DNA of 64,000 nt from Bacteroidota bacterium. GTDB lineage: Bacteria; Bacteroidota; Bacteroidia; NS11-12g; UBA955. The first letter of the stretch is position 1; the number at the start of each line of letters is the position of its first letter. Below the pieces are notes generated by a model that was given only the letters and a program-made list of their open reading frames with translations, searched no databases and was not told where the DNA came from. The stretch is from positions 1-64,000 of the forward strand of contig JAUXOK010000019.1 in assembly GCA_030682255.1 (NCBI GenBank), read 5' to 3'. A program made the translations under genes and the position numbers. This document shows positions 16,362 to 25,795 of the stretch, one piece after another.

Positions 16362-16860
16362 TTAGGGTCTGCTGAAAAACCACAATCACCTATTAATCAA
16401 TTAAATAAATTAATTTTTAACATATTAAGTGCAAGGAAATTTGCATAAAACCCGAAAAAACCGTGCATCTACTTTTCATTTTCTTTTTTTTATCATTTAT
16501 TTATTTTTTTTAATTGTAATGATGAGTAAGCAAAGCTTAGTTCATTGCCAAAAAAAGACCACGAAGTAGCAGCGAAGCTAAACAACAAAGCGAAGCGACC
16601 TCACGAATGCAATAAAACAAACAAGAATGAGTAAAAAAAGCTAGCCCCATATTAAATTTAGACTTTTCATCTTGATTTTTCAGACCACTGCGGGTGATTT
16701 CCTTGAGTCCACTCAAGGAACTTCCCTTGTGGTTTCCCTGAAAAATCTGTTCCGCAAACTTGCGGAATAATAAGTCAAATTTAATAAAGGTGCGAACGTC
16801 TTCGATTTTAGTTATTATTTTAATGAAATTTTTAAGGTTGGGTTTTTCAGCAAGCCCTAA
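16362..16860. mobile_element. 499-bp MITE-like element with terminal inverted repeats
   Basis: Left end TTAGGGTCTGCTGAAAAACC and right end GGTTTTTCAGCAAGCCCTAA are inverted repeats with two mismatches. Both ends are flanked by TTAA (16358-16361 and 16861-16864), a likely 4-bp target duplication. There is no ORF for a transposase. The right half is repeated at 1-225. It contains nested hairpins, including an 18-bp palindrome TTCCGCAAACTTGCGGAA (16750-16767) absent from copy 1. The ends resemble insertion sequence termini, so it is probably a non-autonomous IS derivative. Confidence 0.75.
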
Positions 16861-16882
16861 TTAACTTAATTATTTTTCATAG

Positions 16883-16924
16883 ATGCCACCATGGGATTTT
16901 GTCCTGTGTGTGGCATTTTTTTTG
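16883..16924 (+). terminator. Rho-independent terminator-like hairpin
   Basis: Stem ATGCCAC/GTGGCAT (16883-16889 and 16910-16916) followed by T8. It faces + strand transcription but lies 640 bp after the nearest + gene, just beyond the MITE-like element, so the transcript it ends is unclear. Confidence 0.55.
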
Positions 16925-17003
16925 AAATATAACTCTCAATTTAAATTTCAAGATTGAACGCTTAAATAAACTAAATAGGCTATGCCATGAATTATAAAAA
17001 ATG

Positions 17004-17612
17004 CTAAAAGGCAATTCCCAATTCATTCATCAGATGATAGATCACATCGGGGTATGAAATGATGGTAAAAACAACCCCAAATAAAGCGCCAAAAAAATGG
17101 GCATCGTGTCCGATGTTATCTTGTTGCCTTTTACCCATGTAATATTCATAAACCAAATATAAAACCCCAAAAAGCCAAGCAGGAATTCCGATTGCGAAAT
17201 ACAAGTATATTTTGGATGTGGGCGCAAAAAGTATGTAGCTGAAAATCATAGCACTCGTTGCTCCCGAGGCGCCAACAGCGCTGTATCGGTAGTTGTCTTT
17301 GTTTTTAAAATACGAATACAAGCTACTCATAACGATTGATAAAAGGTAAAATAAAATAAAATATAAAAACCAAAAATCACCGGCAATGATGATTGATATT
17401 TGCTCCAAGGCACTGCTAAAAAAATACAGTGTCAACATATTAACAATTAGGTGCATGTAGTCGGCATGAATAAATCCATGACTAATCCAACGGATATATT
17501 CCTTTTTGTGAAAAATTCGGTAGGGACTAAACACCAGTTTTTCAAAAAGTGCAGGATTGTTAAACGACAAATAAGAAATCAGTGCAGTAACAAGAATTAT
17601 TAGTAGAATCAT
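17004..17612 (-). CDS. Rhomboid-family intramembrane serine protease
   Basis: About 202 residues with six hydrophobic segments. The catalytic Ser lies in GASGATSAM, and the catalytic His in GHDAHFFGALFG in the last helix. HADYMHLIVNML is the conserved His/Asn region of helix 2. I start at ATG 17612 (MILLIILV). A TTG at 17627 would add five residues but lies inside the palindromic promoter region. Divergent from the phosphoesterase gene. Substrates are unknown. Confidence 0.88.
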   Translation of the reverse strand: MILLIILVTALISYLSFNNPALFEKLVFSPYRIFHKKEYIRWISHGFIHADYMHLIVNMLTLYFFSSALEQISIIIAGDFWFLYFILFYLLSIVMSSLYSYFKNKDNYRYSAVGASGATSAMIFSYILFAPTSKIYLYFAIGIPAWLFGVLYLVYEYYMGKRQQDNIGHDAHFFGALFGVVFTIISYPDVIYHLMNELGIAF

Positions 17613-17623
17613 TTTATTATGTG

Positions 17624-17644
17624 GCAAATTAAGTATTAATTTGC
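17624..17644. promoter_or_regulatory. Palindromic divergent promoter region
   Basis: GCAAATTAA-GTA-TTAATTTGC is a perfect inverted repeat between two divergent genes. Each arm reads TTAATTTG in its own direction, one mismatch from the TAnnTTTG -7 element, so it can act as a symmetric bidirectional promoter. Confidence 0.45.
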
Positions 17645-17649
17645 ATGAA

Positions 17650-18177
17650 TTGAAAAAGATTTTATTATTGAGCGATACTCACGGTTGTTATGAAGATGAT
17701 ATCATCAAACACTTTGAGGATGCAGATGAGCTATGGCATGCGGGCGATTGGACCAATTTGACACTTAATACAATGATGGAGCAAACAGGTAAACCCATTC
17801 GTGGGGTGTGGGGCAATGTTGATGGTCATGAAATTAGAGCCATTTATCCGCTTCATAACCGTTTTGTTTGCGAAGGCTTAAAAGTGTGGATGACCCATAT
17901 AGGTGGTTATCCGGGCAAATACAATCCCAAAATCCGAGTTCAATTACAAACCAATCCGCCAGATATTTTTATTTGTGGTCATAGCCATATATTAAAAGTA
18001 GTAAGAGACCCCAAACTCAATAATCTTTTATGCATCAATCCCGGTGCAGCAGGCAGACATGGTTTTCACGTCATGCGTACCATGATTAAATTTGAATTGG
18101 ACGCAGGTAAAATTCAAAACATGGCTGTTATAGAATTAGGAAAAAGAACGGCAGGAATTTTGCCTGACATACAATAA
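17650..18177 (+). CDS. YfcE/MJ0936-family metallophosphoesterase
   Basis: About 175 residues with all phosphoesterase motifs: LLLSDTHG, HAGDW, GNVD, THIGG and GHSH, which bind two metal ions. Family members are phosphodiesterases with broad in vitro activity. The start is uncertain: TTG 17650 gives MKKILLLSDTHG, usual for the family and compatible with the promoter arm at 17636-17643, while TTG 17641 would add three codons. No ATG is available in frame. It probably shares a transcript with the PorE-like gene 40 bp downstream. Confidence 0.85.
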   Translation: MKKILLLSDTHGCYEDDIIKHFEDADELWHAGDWTNLTLNTMMEQTGKPIRGVWGNVDGHEIRAIYPLHNRFVCEGLKVWMTHIGGYPGKYNPKIRVQLQTNPPDIFICGHSHILKVVRDPKLNNLLCINPGAAGRHGFHVMRTMIKFELDAGKIQNMAVIELGKRTAGILPDIQ

Positions 18178-18217
18178 ATTAACCCAAAACATGTTTAAAT
18201 ACCAAAACATACATCCC

Positions 18218-20146
18218 ATGAAATATTTTTATACATTAAGTCTTTTGTTCTTTGTGAGTGCTTGTGCCGTAGCTCAAAAAGACAAGCCAAAAGACAGTCC
18301 AGCGGCTAAATTATCAGAAGAAGCCTATGCCCAATATAAAGAAGAAAACTACGATAAGGCAAAAGAATTTATTGATAAAGCCTTGAAAAAAGATACTAAC
18401 TACATCATTGGTTGGGAATATAAGGCTGAAATAGAAATGAAAAGAGGTAATACCAAAGAAGCCATTCAAGCTTGTTTGAAGCTAACAGACTTAGAGCCCG
18501 AAAACTATTACCAATACTTCAGATTAGGCATTGCTTATAAAAATGATATGCAATATGGCGAAGCCAAAAAAATGTTTGAAAAGTATTTGAAAAGTCCCAA
18601 AAAATTAGACCCACGAAGAATTTCTATGGTTCAAATTGAAATTGCCAATATGGATGTTTGCGATCAATTGGTTAAAAATCCTGTCCCTTTCAAGCCTATC
18701 AATATGGGAAGCAGCATCAATTCTAAAGACAATGAGTATTTTCCTGGTTTAACCATCGATGGGCAAAATTTTTATTACACCCGATTGGTGATGTCTGGCA
18801 AATACCCGCAAGAAGATTTCTTTTGGTCTAAAGCCATCAATGATTCAACTTTTCAGCCTTCAATTGCCATGCCTTTTCCTGTCAATACATTCGAAAACGA
18901 AGGTACTATTTCTGTTACAGCCGATGGTAAATTTATTTTTTTTACAGCTTGCAACAGGGTAGATAACAATGGTATTCCTATTGGTTTAGGTAGTTGCGAT
19001 ATTTATTTTTCACAATATAATGTTGGCAAATGGAGTACCCCTGTTAATATGAATGCGCCCATCAATTCAAGTTCTTGGGAATCTCAACCGAGTATCAGTT
19101 CAGATGGTTTAACCATCTATTTTGCAAGTAATAGACCGGGAGGATTTGGTGGAAGTGATATTTACAAATCTGAGTTTAAAAATGGTCGTTTTCAAAAGCC
19201 AGAAAATCTAGGGCCAGAAATCAATACTGCTGGCGAAGAACAATCGCCATTTATTCACTTTGACAACCAAACACTTTATTTCAGTTCTGATGGTATTCCA
19301 GGTATGGGAAACAAAGATATTTTTATGTCGAAATTAGGCGAAGATGGAAAGTTTAGTAAGGCTCAGAACATTGGCTACCCAATCAATACTGGAGGAGAAG
19401 AATTAGGTTTGATAGTTGATAGATTGGGGCAGTATGGATTTATGAGTTCAAACAGACCGGGCGGATATGGCGGATTAGACATCTATAAATTTGCGATACA
19501 TGAAAAAATGAAACCAGAACCCATCAATTATGTAAAGGGCATAGTGTTTGATGCTAAAACGAATGCAAAAATTGGGGCAAAAGTAGAGTTATACGACTTA
19601 GAAACTGGCAAATTGATTACCTCTGTAACAAGCAATAAAATTTCAGGAGAATTTTTAGTAACGCTACAAGCTAATAAAAATTATATGTTAAACGTAGATC
19701 AAGTTGATTATTTATTTTATGCAGATAATTTTTCATTGAAAGAATCTAAAACAATGGAGCCATTTTTGATTGAAGTGCCCCTTAAAAAACCAGACAAAGA
19801 CATAGAAATTAAGCTTTCTAATGTTTTTTTCGATACCGATAAATTTGATATCAAAGCCGAATCTATGCTTGAATTAGACAAATTGGTAAATTTGCTTAAG
19901 AAATTTCCGTTTATGAAAATAGAAATTGGTGGACATACAGATAATTCTGGTGATAAAACCAAAAACAAAACTTTGTCTCAAAATAGAGCAAAAAGTGTTA
20001 AAGATTATTTGATTTCAAAAGGGGTAGAACCAACTAGATTATCTGCAATAGGTTATGGTGATAGTAAGCCGATTGCTAGCAATGACGACCCCAAAGGCAG
20101 AGCGATAAATAGAAGAACGGTTTTTAAAGTAATCAGTGTAAATTAA
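18218..20146 (+). CDS. PorE-like OmpA lipoprotein (TPR, PD40 propeller, CRD, OmpA)
   Basis: About 642 residues in the order described for PorE of the type IX secretion system. A lipoprotein signal (LLFFVSAC, Cys16) comes first, then TPR repeats (about 30-130). A PD40/WD40 propeller follows with repeated DG…IYFASNRPGG motifs. Then come a carboxypeptidase-regulatory-like domain (GIVFDAKTNAKIGAKVELYD) and a C-terminal OmpA domain (FFDTDKFDI…GGHTDNSGD…NRRTVFK) that binds peptidoglycan. I prefer ATG 18218 over 18191 because it places the signal peptide at the start. The same architecture occurs in other Bacteroidota outer-membrane proteins, so the PorE role is probable, not proven. Confidence 0.8.
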   Translation: MKYFYTLSLLFFVSACAVAQKDKPKDSPAAKLSEEAYAQYKEENYDKAKEFIDKALKKDTNYIIGWEYKAEIEMKRGNTKEAIQACLKLTDLEPENYYQYFRLGIAYKNDMQYGEAKKMFEKYLKSPKKLDPRRISMVQIEIANMDVCDQLVKNPVPFKPINMGSSINSKDNEYFPGLTIDGQNFYYTRLVMSGKYPQEDFFWSKAINDSTFQPSIAMPFPVNTFENEGTISVTADGKFIFFTACNRVDNNGIPIGLGSCDIYFSQYNVGKWSTPVNMNAPINSSSWESQPSISSDGLTIYFASNRPGGFGGSDIYKSEFKNGRFQKPENLGPEINTAGEEQSPFIHFDNQTLYFSSDGIPGMGNKDIFMSKLGEDGKFSKAQNIGYPINTGGEELGLIVDRLGQYGFMSSNRPGGYGGLDIYKFAIHEKMKPEPINYVKGIVFDAKTNAKIGAKVELYDLETGKLITSVTSNKISGEFLVTLQANKNYMLNVDQVDYLFYADNFSLKESKTMEPFLIEVPLKKPDKDIEIKLSNVFFDTDKFDIKAESMLELDKLVNLLKKFPFMKIEIGGHTDNSGDKTKNKTLSQNRAKSVKDYLISKGVEPTRLSAIGYGDSKPIASNDDPKGRAINRRTVFKVISVN

Positions 20147-20185
20147 CATATATCAAGAAGCAATTTTAAAGCACACATATTTTTA

Positions 20186-20193
20186 TATCTTTG
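20186..20193 (+). promoter_or_regulatory. -7 promoter element (TATCTTTG) of glyRS
   Basis: Exact TAnnTTTG match, 10 bp before the GlyRS ATG, so transcription starts almost at the start codon. Confidence 0.55.
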
Positions 20194-20203
20194 CTGCCTT
20201 AAA

Positions 20204-21742
20204 ATGAATCAGGAAGAATTATTTAAAAACGTCATTTCTCATTGCAAAGAATATGGTTTCATATTTCAATCGAGCGAAATTTATGATGGATTAAGCGCAG
20301 TATATGACTACGGTCAAATGGGTGCCGAATTAAAGAAAAACATCAGAGATTTTTGGTGGAAAAGCATGGTGCAAATGCATCAAAATATAGTTGGTATTGA
20401 TGCGGCCATTTTTATGCATCCAACAACTTGGAAAGCCAGTGGTCATGTGGATGCCTTTAATGATCCTTTGATAGATAATAAAGATTCAAAAAAACGTTAC
20501 CGTGCAGATGTATTGATAGAGGAACATATTGCTAAAATTAATGCAAAAGCAGAAAAAGAAATAGAAAAAGCAAAAGCTCGTTTTGGCGAAACTTTTGATG
20601 AAGTTTTATACAGGCAAACTAATCCTAGAGTTTTAGAATATTTAAATAAAGCCAATGACATTGAATCAAGATTTAAAAATGCTTTAGAAAACAACTTATT
20701 AGACGAAGTTAGACAAATTATTATCGACTGCGAAATTGTTTGTCCTATTTCAGGATCCAAAAATTGGACAGAAGTTAGGCAATTTAACTTGATGTTTTCT
20801 ACTCAAATTGGTTCGCTTTCGGAAGATTCTAACACCATTTATTTGAGGCCTGAAACAGCACAAGGGATTTTTGTAAATTATCTCAATGTGCAAAAAACAG
20901 GCAGAATGAAAATTCCTTTTGGCATAGCTCAAACTGGTAAAGCTTTTAGAAATGAAATAGTTGCTCGCCAATTTATTTTCAGAATGAGAGAGTTTGAACA
21001 AATGGAAATGCAGTTTTTTGTTAGACCGGGCACCGAAATGGAATGGTATAACTATTGGAAAAATACCCGAATGAAATGGCATCAAGCCTTTGGTTTTGGT
21101 GATAACAAACACAAGTTTCACGATCATTTAAAATTAGCACATTATGCCAATGCAGCCTCTGATATTGAGTTTAATTTTCCATTCGGATTCAAAGAATTAG
21201 AAGGCATTCATAGCAGAACCGATTATGATTTAAAACAACATGAAAATCACAGTGGTAAAAAATTGCAATATTTTGACTCAGAATTAAATGAAAGTTATGT
21301 GCCATATGTTGTTGAAACATCTATAGGGTTAGACCGACTTTTTTTAGCCATATTATCTGAAGCTTATCAGGAAGAAACGCTTGAGGACGGCAGTCAAAGA
21401 GTGGTGTTGAATATTGCTTTTCCACTTGCTCCCATCAAAGTAGCTGTTTTGCCTTTGGTTAATAAAGACGGATTGCCAGAAAAAGCGCAAGAAATAGTTG
21501 ATTTATTGAAATATGATTACAATGTTGCAACAGAATCTAAAGATGCTATTGGTAAAAGATACAGAAGAAATGATGCCATTGGAACTCCTTATTGCATTAC
21601 TGTAGATTACGAAACATTAGAAAACAATACAGTGACTATTAGGAATAGAGATACCATGAAACAAGAACGCATTCAGATAGTTCAAATCAATCAAATACTC
21701 AGAGACACCGTTGATATGTCGGTGCTATTAAAAAAGTGCTGA
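20204..21742 (+). CDS. glyQS: Glycine--tRNA ligase (alpha2 type)
   Basis: Charges tRNA-Gly with glycine in the cytosol. 512 residues; class II synthetase of the single-chain dimeric type. Motif 2 region is FGIAQTGKAFRNEI with EFEQMEMQFF, motif 3 is YVVETSIGLDRLFLAIL, and the anticodon-binding domain is at the C-terminus (FPLAPIKVAVLPL…DYETLENNTVTIRNRDTM). The N-terminal substrate region EIYDGLSAVYDYGQMGAEL is characteristic. Own promoter immediately upstream. Expected to be essential. Confidence 0.96.
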   Translation: MNQEELFKNVISHCKEYGFIFQSSEIYDGLSAVYDYGQMGAELKKNIRDFWWKSMVQMHQNIVGIDAAIFMHPTTWKASGHVDAFNDPLIDNKDSKKRYRADVLIEEHIAKINAKAEKEIEKAKARFGETFDEVLYRQTNPRVLEYLNKANDIESRFKNALENNLLDEVRQIIIDCEIVCPISGSKNWTEVRQFNLMFSTQIGSLSEDSNTIYLRPETAQGIFVNYLNVQKTGRMKIPFGIAQTGKAFRNEIVARQFIFRMREFEQMEMQFFVRPGTEMEWYNYWKNTRMKWHQAFGFGDNKHKFHDHLKLAHYANAASDIEFNFPFGFKELEGIHSRTDYDLKQHENHSGKKLQYFDSELNESYVPYVVETSIGLDRLFLAILSEAYQEETLEDGSQRVVLNIAFPLAPIKVAVLPLVNKDGLPEKAQEIVDLLKYDYNVATESKDAIGKRYRRNDAIGTPYCITVDYETLENNTVTIRNRDTMKQERIQIVQINQILRDTVDMSVLLKKC

Positions 21743-21786
21743 TTTTAGGTTTTTTTTGGTGTTAAAATCATTAACTTATTGCCACA

Positions 21787-22671
21787 ATGAAAAGATACGA
21801 TTTTATTAAAAATAGCTTATTATTGTCGTTAGGTGCCTGTGTTATGAGAATAAATGATTTAAAAAAAATAACAGACGAAATGCCTGTGACCCCCAAAATG
21901 CCTGTGTTATTTTTGGGGCATGGATCACCAATGAATGCCATTGAAGAAAATGAGTTTGTAGCAGGTTTTAGAAATATCGCCCAAACACTGCCTAAACCAA
22001 CTGCTATACTCTGTATTTCTGCACATTGGTATATCAATAAAACAGCTGTTACAGCGATGGAGATGCCCAAACAAATATATGATTTTGGTGGTTTCCCAAA
22101 AGCTTTATACGATGTTAAATATCCCGCATTGGGTTCTTTGTTATTAGCAAACGAAACAAAAAATACCGTTAAAAAAGTTGAAGTTCAATTGGATGAAACA
22201 TGGGGATTAGACCACGGTGCTTGGACAGTTATCAAACATTTGTATCCCAATGCGGATGTGCCAGTGGTGCAGATGAGTATTGATTACACCAAAGATGCCC
22301 AATTTCACTTTGATTTGGCAAAAGATTTACAAGCCTTAAGAAGCAAAGGCATACTCATCATTGGCAGTGGAAATATCATTCATAATTTAGGTTTGGTAGA
22401 TTTTTATAATTTAGATAAGGACAATTATGGATACGATTGGGCGATAGAAAGCCGTGCCATCATGAATCAACTCATAGAAAAAGGCGATTTTAAGTCTTTA
22501 ATTCAATATAACACCTTAGGTAAATCCGTACAACTAGCCATCCCAACAGCTGAACATTATTTGCCTATGATATACAGTTTAGGGCTAAAAGAGGAGAATG
22601 AAACATTAAATCTGTTTAACGATAAATTATTAGGCGGTTCTTTGAGTATGACGTCTTTTAAAATTGGGTGA
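21787..22671 (+). CDS. ygiD: 4,5-DOPA dioxygenase extradiol family (YgiD, LigB fold)
   Basis: 294 residues. The LigB-type metal site is visible: LFLGHGSPM at about 39-47, ISAHWY, LDHGAWTVIKHLYP and GSGNIIHNL. Family members open catechol rings of DOPA-like substrates in vitro; the physiological substrate is usually unknown. The N-terminus (KNSLLLSLGACVM) is a short hydrophobic extension and may be a signal or membrane anchor. Convergent with the T9SS gene, sharing a bidirectional terminator. Confidence 0.85.
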   Translation: MKRYDFIKNSLLLSLGACVMRINDLKKITDEMPVTPKMPVLFLGHGSPMNAIEENEFVAGFRNIAQTLPKPTAILCISAHWYINKTAVTAMEMPKQIYDFGGFPKALYDVKYPALGSLLLANETKNTVKKVEVQLDETWGLDHGAWTVIKHLYPNADVPVVQMSIDYTKDAQFHFDLAKDLQALRSKGILIIGSGNIIHNLGLVDFYNLDKDNYGYDWAIESRAIMNQLIEKGDFKSLIQYNTLGKSVQLAIPTAEHYLPMIYSLGLKEENETLNLFNDKLLGGSLSMTSFKIG

Positions 22672-22734
22672 AATAAAATTGCAACAAATAATTATTTTGC
22701 TTTTTTAATCGTAGTTCTTCATCTGTTTTGAGTC

Positions 22735-22765
22735 AAAAAAAGCCCGCTTTAGCGGACTTTTTTAT
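22735..22765. terminator. Bidirectional terminator
   Basis: Hairpin AGCCCGCTTTAGCGGACT flanked by an A-run and a T-run. It serves the convergent genes ygiD (+) and the T9SS gene (-). An identical hairpin occurs at 26977-27006. Confidence 0.8.
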
Positions 22766-22783
22766 GGAATTTAATTAAGGTTT

Positions 22784-25700
22784 TTACTGATTACTATGAA
22801 TGATCAACTTCTCTGTTTTTTGAGTATTACCACACGTAATTTTAACAAAATAAATACCCGCAGCCAAACCATTAGTTTCTATGAATTGCGAGGTTTGTTT
22901 GCCATTGTAGCTATTGTTAAACAACACTTTACCCGTTACATCAATCAATGCAATGCTATAATCTTGCTCGTTATTGTTGAAGATAGATACAGTGAAATTG
23001 GCGGTGGTGGGGTTGGGGTGTAATGTAAATGTTATCTCATTCTTTATTAGTGTACTCATTTTACTTGAATCTTTGTTTTCTTTGGGTCTGACACTAGAGC
23101 TGAAAGCTTTTTCTTTGTATTTGTTTTTGTTGCAGAAATTTGAAATCTCGGAATTTGTTAAATGAGAGTTTTGGTAGTTTGGAATATAACAATTGTATTT
23201 TACACTATTGTTTTCTACAATCCTTAATTCAACTCTAGGGTTAATATTAATTGGGTTTTTAATTTCAATTTTTTGTTCCGACTCAATGATAGTGTTTGTG
23301 CCAATAGAAACATTTGAGCCAAATGTTATTATACCACCTGCTCTAATTAACGAGTTAGGTGGTACTATTGAATTGTCAGGAAGATGTAAATCACCTATAG
23401 CTGTTAAGTATTGCTCTCCATTATAATTAATGTTATGTGACTTGAAAAAATCGTTGTTAAATGGAATCGAATTCAATTTAAAACCTAAATTAGTGCTATA
23501 AATGTAATTGCTTACTTCGCCAGATTCAAAATATAAACTATTGCCACATTTAAAACAACAATTAGGGCCATGTTCAACCCAATCAGTACCCCATACATTC
23601 GAGTTATAACTGCCCTCTATGTTTGATTTAGTCGCATTTAATAACTTCCCTTGTAAATCATAAGACAATATCATCGTTACGGGTTTTAAATTTGTATTGC
23701 TTTTATGCTTTAGTAAAACATAAACTTTTAAAAAAACTTCGGAAAAATTATTGTTCCCTAACAAAGTTATTGAAAGATTTTCTAAACAATTTGCTGGTAA
23801 GTAATCTGTTCTAAATTGAATGACACTACTATCAGCAAAAGGATAATTTGGTGAAACAAAATCTAATATTAAATTAGTGTTATTTTCAATACTTTGTATC
23901 CTTTTAGCTGCTGCACTTATATTGGGTATTTTTATTGGAGCTAAGTTAGATATAAGAGTTCCTGAAGTAGTGTGTAATCGTTTGTTATTGTTAATATATC
24001 CATTGTGTTTGGGCTTTGTTGAGTAGCCATAGTTTGGATAACCCCAATCAAATAAAGTGTCTTTTATATCAGGATGTGTAATTAAATTATAAAAAGGCAA
24101 TGCCAATGTGTTATTGTAATCTTTTGGTTGATCTAGAAACAATCTGTCTTTACCGTAAAATCTAGTTACAATTGCGGCTTCTACACTTACAACTTCTAAA
24201 TCTGATGCAGGATTTAAAACATACTTGAGCGGTGTTTTAGGTTTGTATTGTTTGAAAATTACATCTTTTGCACCATCTTCATTGTTTAGTTTACTTGTGT
24301 TTTTTTTACATTCATTACTCAAATCAAAACTTAAACCATACGATGTAATATTGAAAACATTCGGCTTTACCTCTCCGTATTCAAATTCTGGCAATTCTAA
24401 AATATTAAACACGCCAAGTATGTTGTTGTAGATGGGTTTGTAATTATCGTCTCCATTATAATTACCTGGAGTATAAATTTGATGCACATCAGCTTTAGAA
24501 TTACTTTTTAATGTGCCTTGAAGAGTTAAATCCACTTCAAAAATTGTTGGGGCTACACTTACGGGGCTATTTTTTTCTTTGGTTGAACTTACAAAGAAAT
24601 CAATAACGCCAATAGCTGCGCCTACATAAGGCAGAAAACCGACCACTTTCTTTGCGCCTACCAACAAATCTAAAATACCCTCGGCATCATCTACTGTAAA
24701 AAACTCATTTGCATTCATGACATATTCTCCTTTAATGAATTTGGAATAATCTAAATTTTCTGTCTGAGAGCCTGGCAATAAGTTTGTAACAACATCATCA
24801 TACAATGATTTGTTTTTACCTCTCAAATCTTGTAGTTTCTTCCAAATTCTAATTCTATTGGCAGTATCAGTGTAATCTTTTAGATATTTATTGATATCGG
24901 TTTTGTACTTAGAAAAATCTTTATATCCTTTTTGACCAGCATTCACCATTTTTTTAACCCCATCAGCACTCATCATTTCACTTGAGGAATAAGTTGGATT
25001 TCCTGTCATTGATTGTTTACCTTCTGTTACTTTCTCTTTAAAAGTGCCATTTATTTTGGCATCCATTTTTGATTCTTGTATAAAAAAATATTCAAACAAT
25101 ATTGTTGAATATGTATTTAGGTATTCCTGAAATTCTTGACAAGTACATGGATCATAGGCAACCACAGTTTCAGAAAACAACCAATAGTAATTTGAATTTG
25201 AATAAAAATTAGTGTTTTCGGAATTTACTTTCGGATTAAAATGGACAACATCGTTTGCAATAGGTTTCATGTGTTGAAACAAAGCTGTTTTTCTTTGATC
25301 TGCAAATGATATTCGCAACATAGCCCCTTGATTGTTATTGTTTTCTCCATTAACAATCAACATAAAACACCTTAATTTACCTGAGTATTTATTATATAGG
25401 GCATAAAAAGGATATGTCACCCTATCACTTGGATTACTAGAATTTATTCCAAAATTTTTAGTAACCAATTCCCATCCATCTTCCGGGTGAAAATCTTTGT
25501 TCGCAGCTTGTTGATGTCTTCTAAATTCAAACAATGCTGGATTGTTGTTTGTAGTAGAACCTTGATAAACCCAAAAAGGCGACCTGATTTTTGTAACATC
25601 AGTTTGATTGGTTAAATATAAATCAAACTCTTCTTGGGTCCAATTCCAAGAATTGTTCGAAAGTTGATTGCCTTGTACTCCAAAATTTCTCCAATCTGTT

Positions 25701-25795
25701 GTTGGTGTATTGATGTTGTTCCAACATTGTGCTTTTATATTGTAATTGTTAAAAATTACAATTAAAAATATTATGATTTGTTTTATTTGTTTCAT
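22784..25795 (-). CDS. Large secreted T9SS cargo protein (cassette unit 2)
   Basis: 1003 residues with an N-terminal signal peptide (IIIFLIVIFNNYNIKAQ). The C-terminal about 80 residues are a type A T9SS sorting domain: HPNPTTANFTVSI … DVTGKVL … GLAAGIYFVKI. The body shares landmarks with the neighbour at 27025-29649 (HPEDGWEL, LYNKYSGK, VAYDPCTC) and is its paralogue. No enzymatic domain recognised. It should be exported across the outer membrane and anchored or released. ATG overlaps the stop of the upstream lipoprotein gene (ATGA). The last about 80 codons plus the terminator are nearly identical to the paralogue. Confidence 0.8.
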   Translation of the reverse strand: MKQIKQIIIFLIVIFNNYNIKAQCWNNINTPTTDWRNFGVQGNQLSNNSWNWTQEEFDLYLTNQTDVTKIRSPFWVYQGSTTNNNPALFEFRRHQQAANKDFHPEDGWELVTKNFGINSSNPSDRVTYPFYALYNKYSGKLRCFMLIVNGENNNNQGAMLRISFADQRKTALFQHMKPIANDVVHFNPKVNSENTNFYSNSNYYWLFSETVVAYDPCTCQEFQEYLNTYSTILFEYFFIQESKMDAKINGTFKEKVTEGKQSMTGNPTYSSSEMMSADGVKKMVNAGQKGYKDFSKYKTDINKYLKDYTDTANRIRIWKKLQDLRGKNKSLYDDVVTNLLPGSQTENLDYSKFIKGEYVMNANEFFTVDDAEGILDLLVGAKKVVGFLPYVGAAIGVIDFFVSSTKEKNSPVSVAPTIFEVDLTLQGTLKSNSKADVHQIYTPGNYNGDDNYKPIYNNILGVFNILELPEFEYGEVKPNVFNITSYGLSFDLSNECKKNTSKLNNEDGAKDVIFKQYKPKTPLKYVLNPASDLEVVSVEAAIVTRFYGKDRLFLDQPKDYNNTLALPFYNLITHPDIKDTLFDWGYPNYGYSTKPKHNGYINNNKRLHTTSGTLISNLAPIKIPNISAAAKRIQSIENNTNLILDFVSPNYPFADSSVIQFRTDYLPANCLENLSITLLGNNNFSEVFLKVYVLLKHKSNTNLKPVTMILSYDLQGKLLNATKSNIEGSYNSNVWGTDWVEHGPNCCFKCGNSLYFESGEVSNYIYSTNLGFKLNSIPFNNDFFKSHNINYNGEQYLTAIGDLHLPDNSIVPPNSLIRAGGIITFGSNVSIGTNTIIESEQKIEIKNPININPRVELRIVENNSVKYNCYIPNYQNSHLTNSEISNFCNKNKYKEKAFSSSVRPKENKDSSKMSTLIKNEITFTLHPNPTTANFTVSIFNNNEQDYSIALIDVTGKVLFNNSYNGKQTSQFIETNGLAAGIYFVKITCGNTQKTEKLIIHSNQ

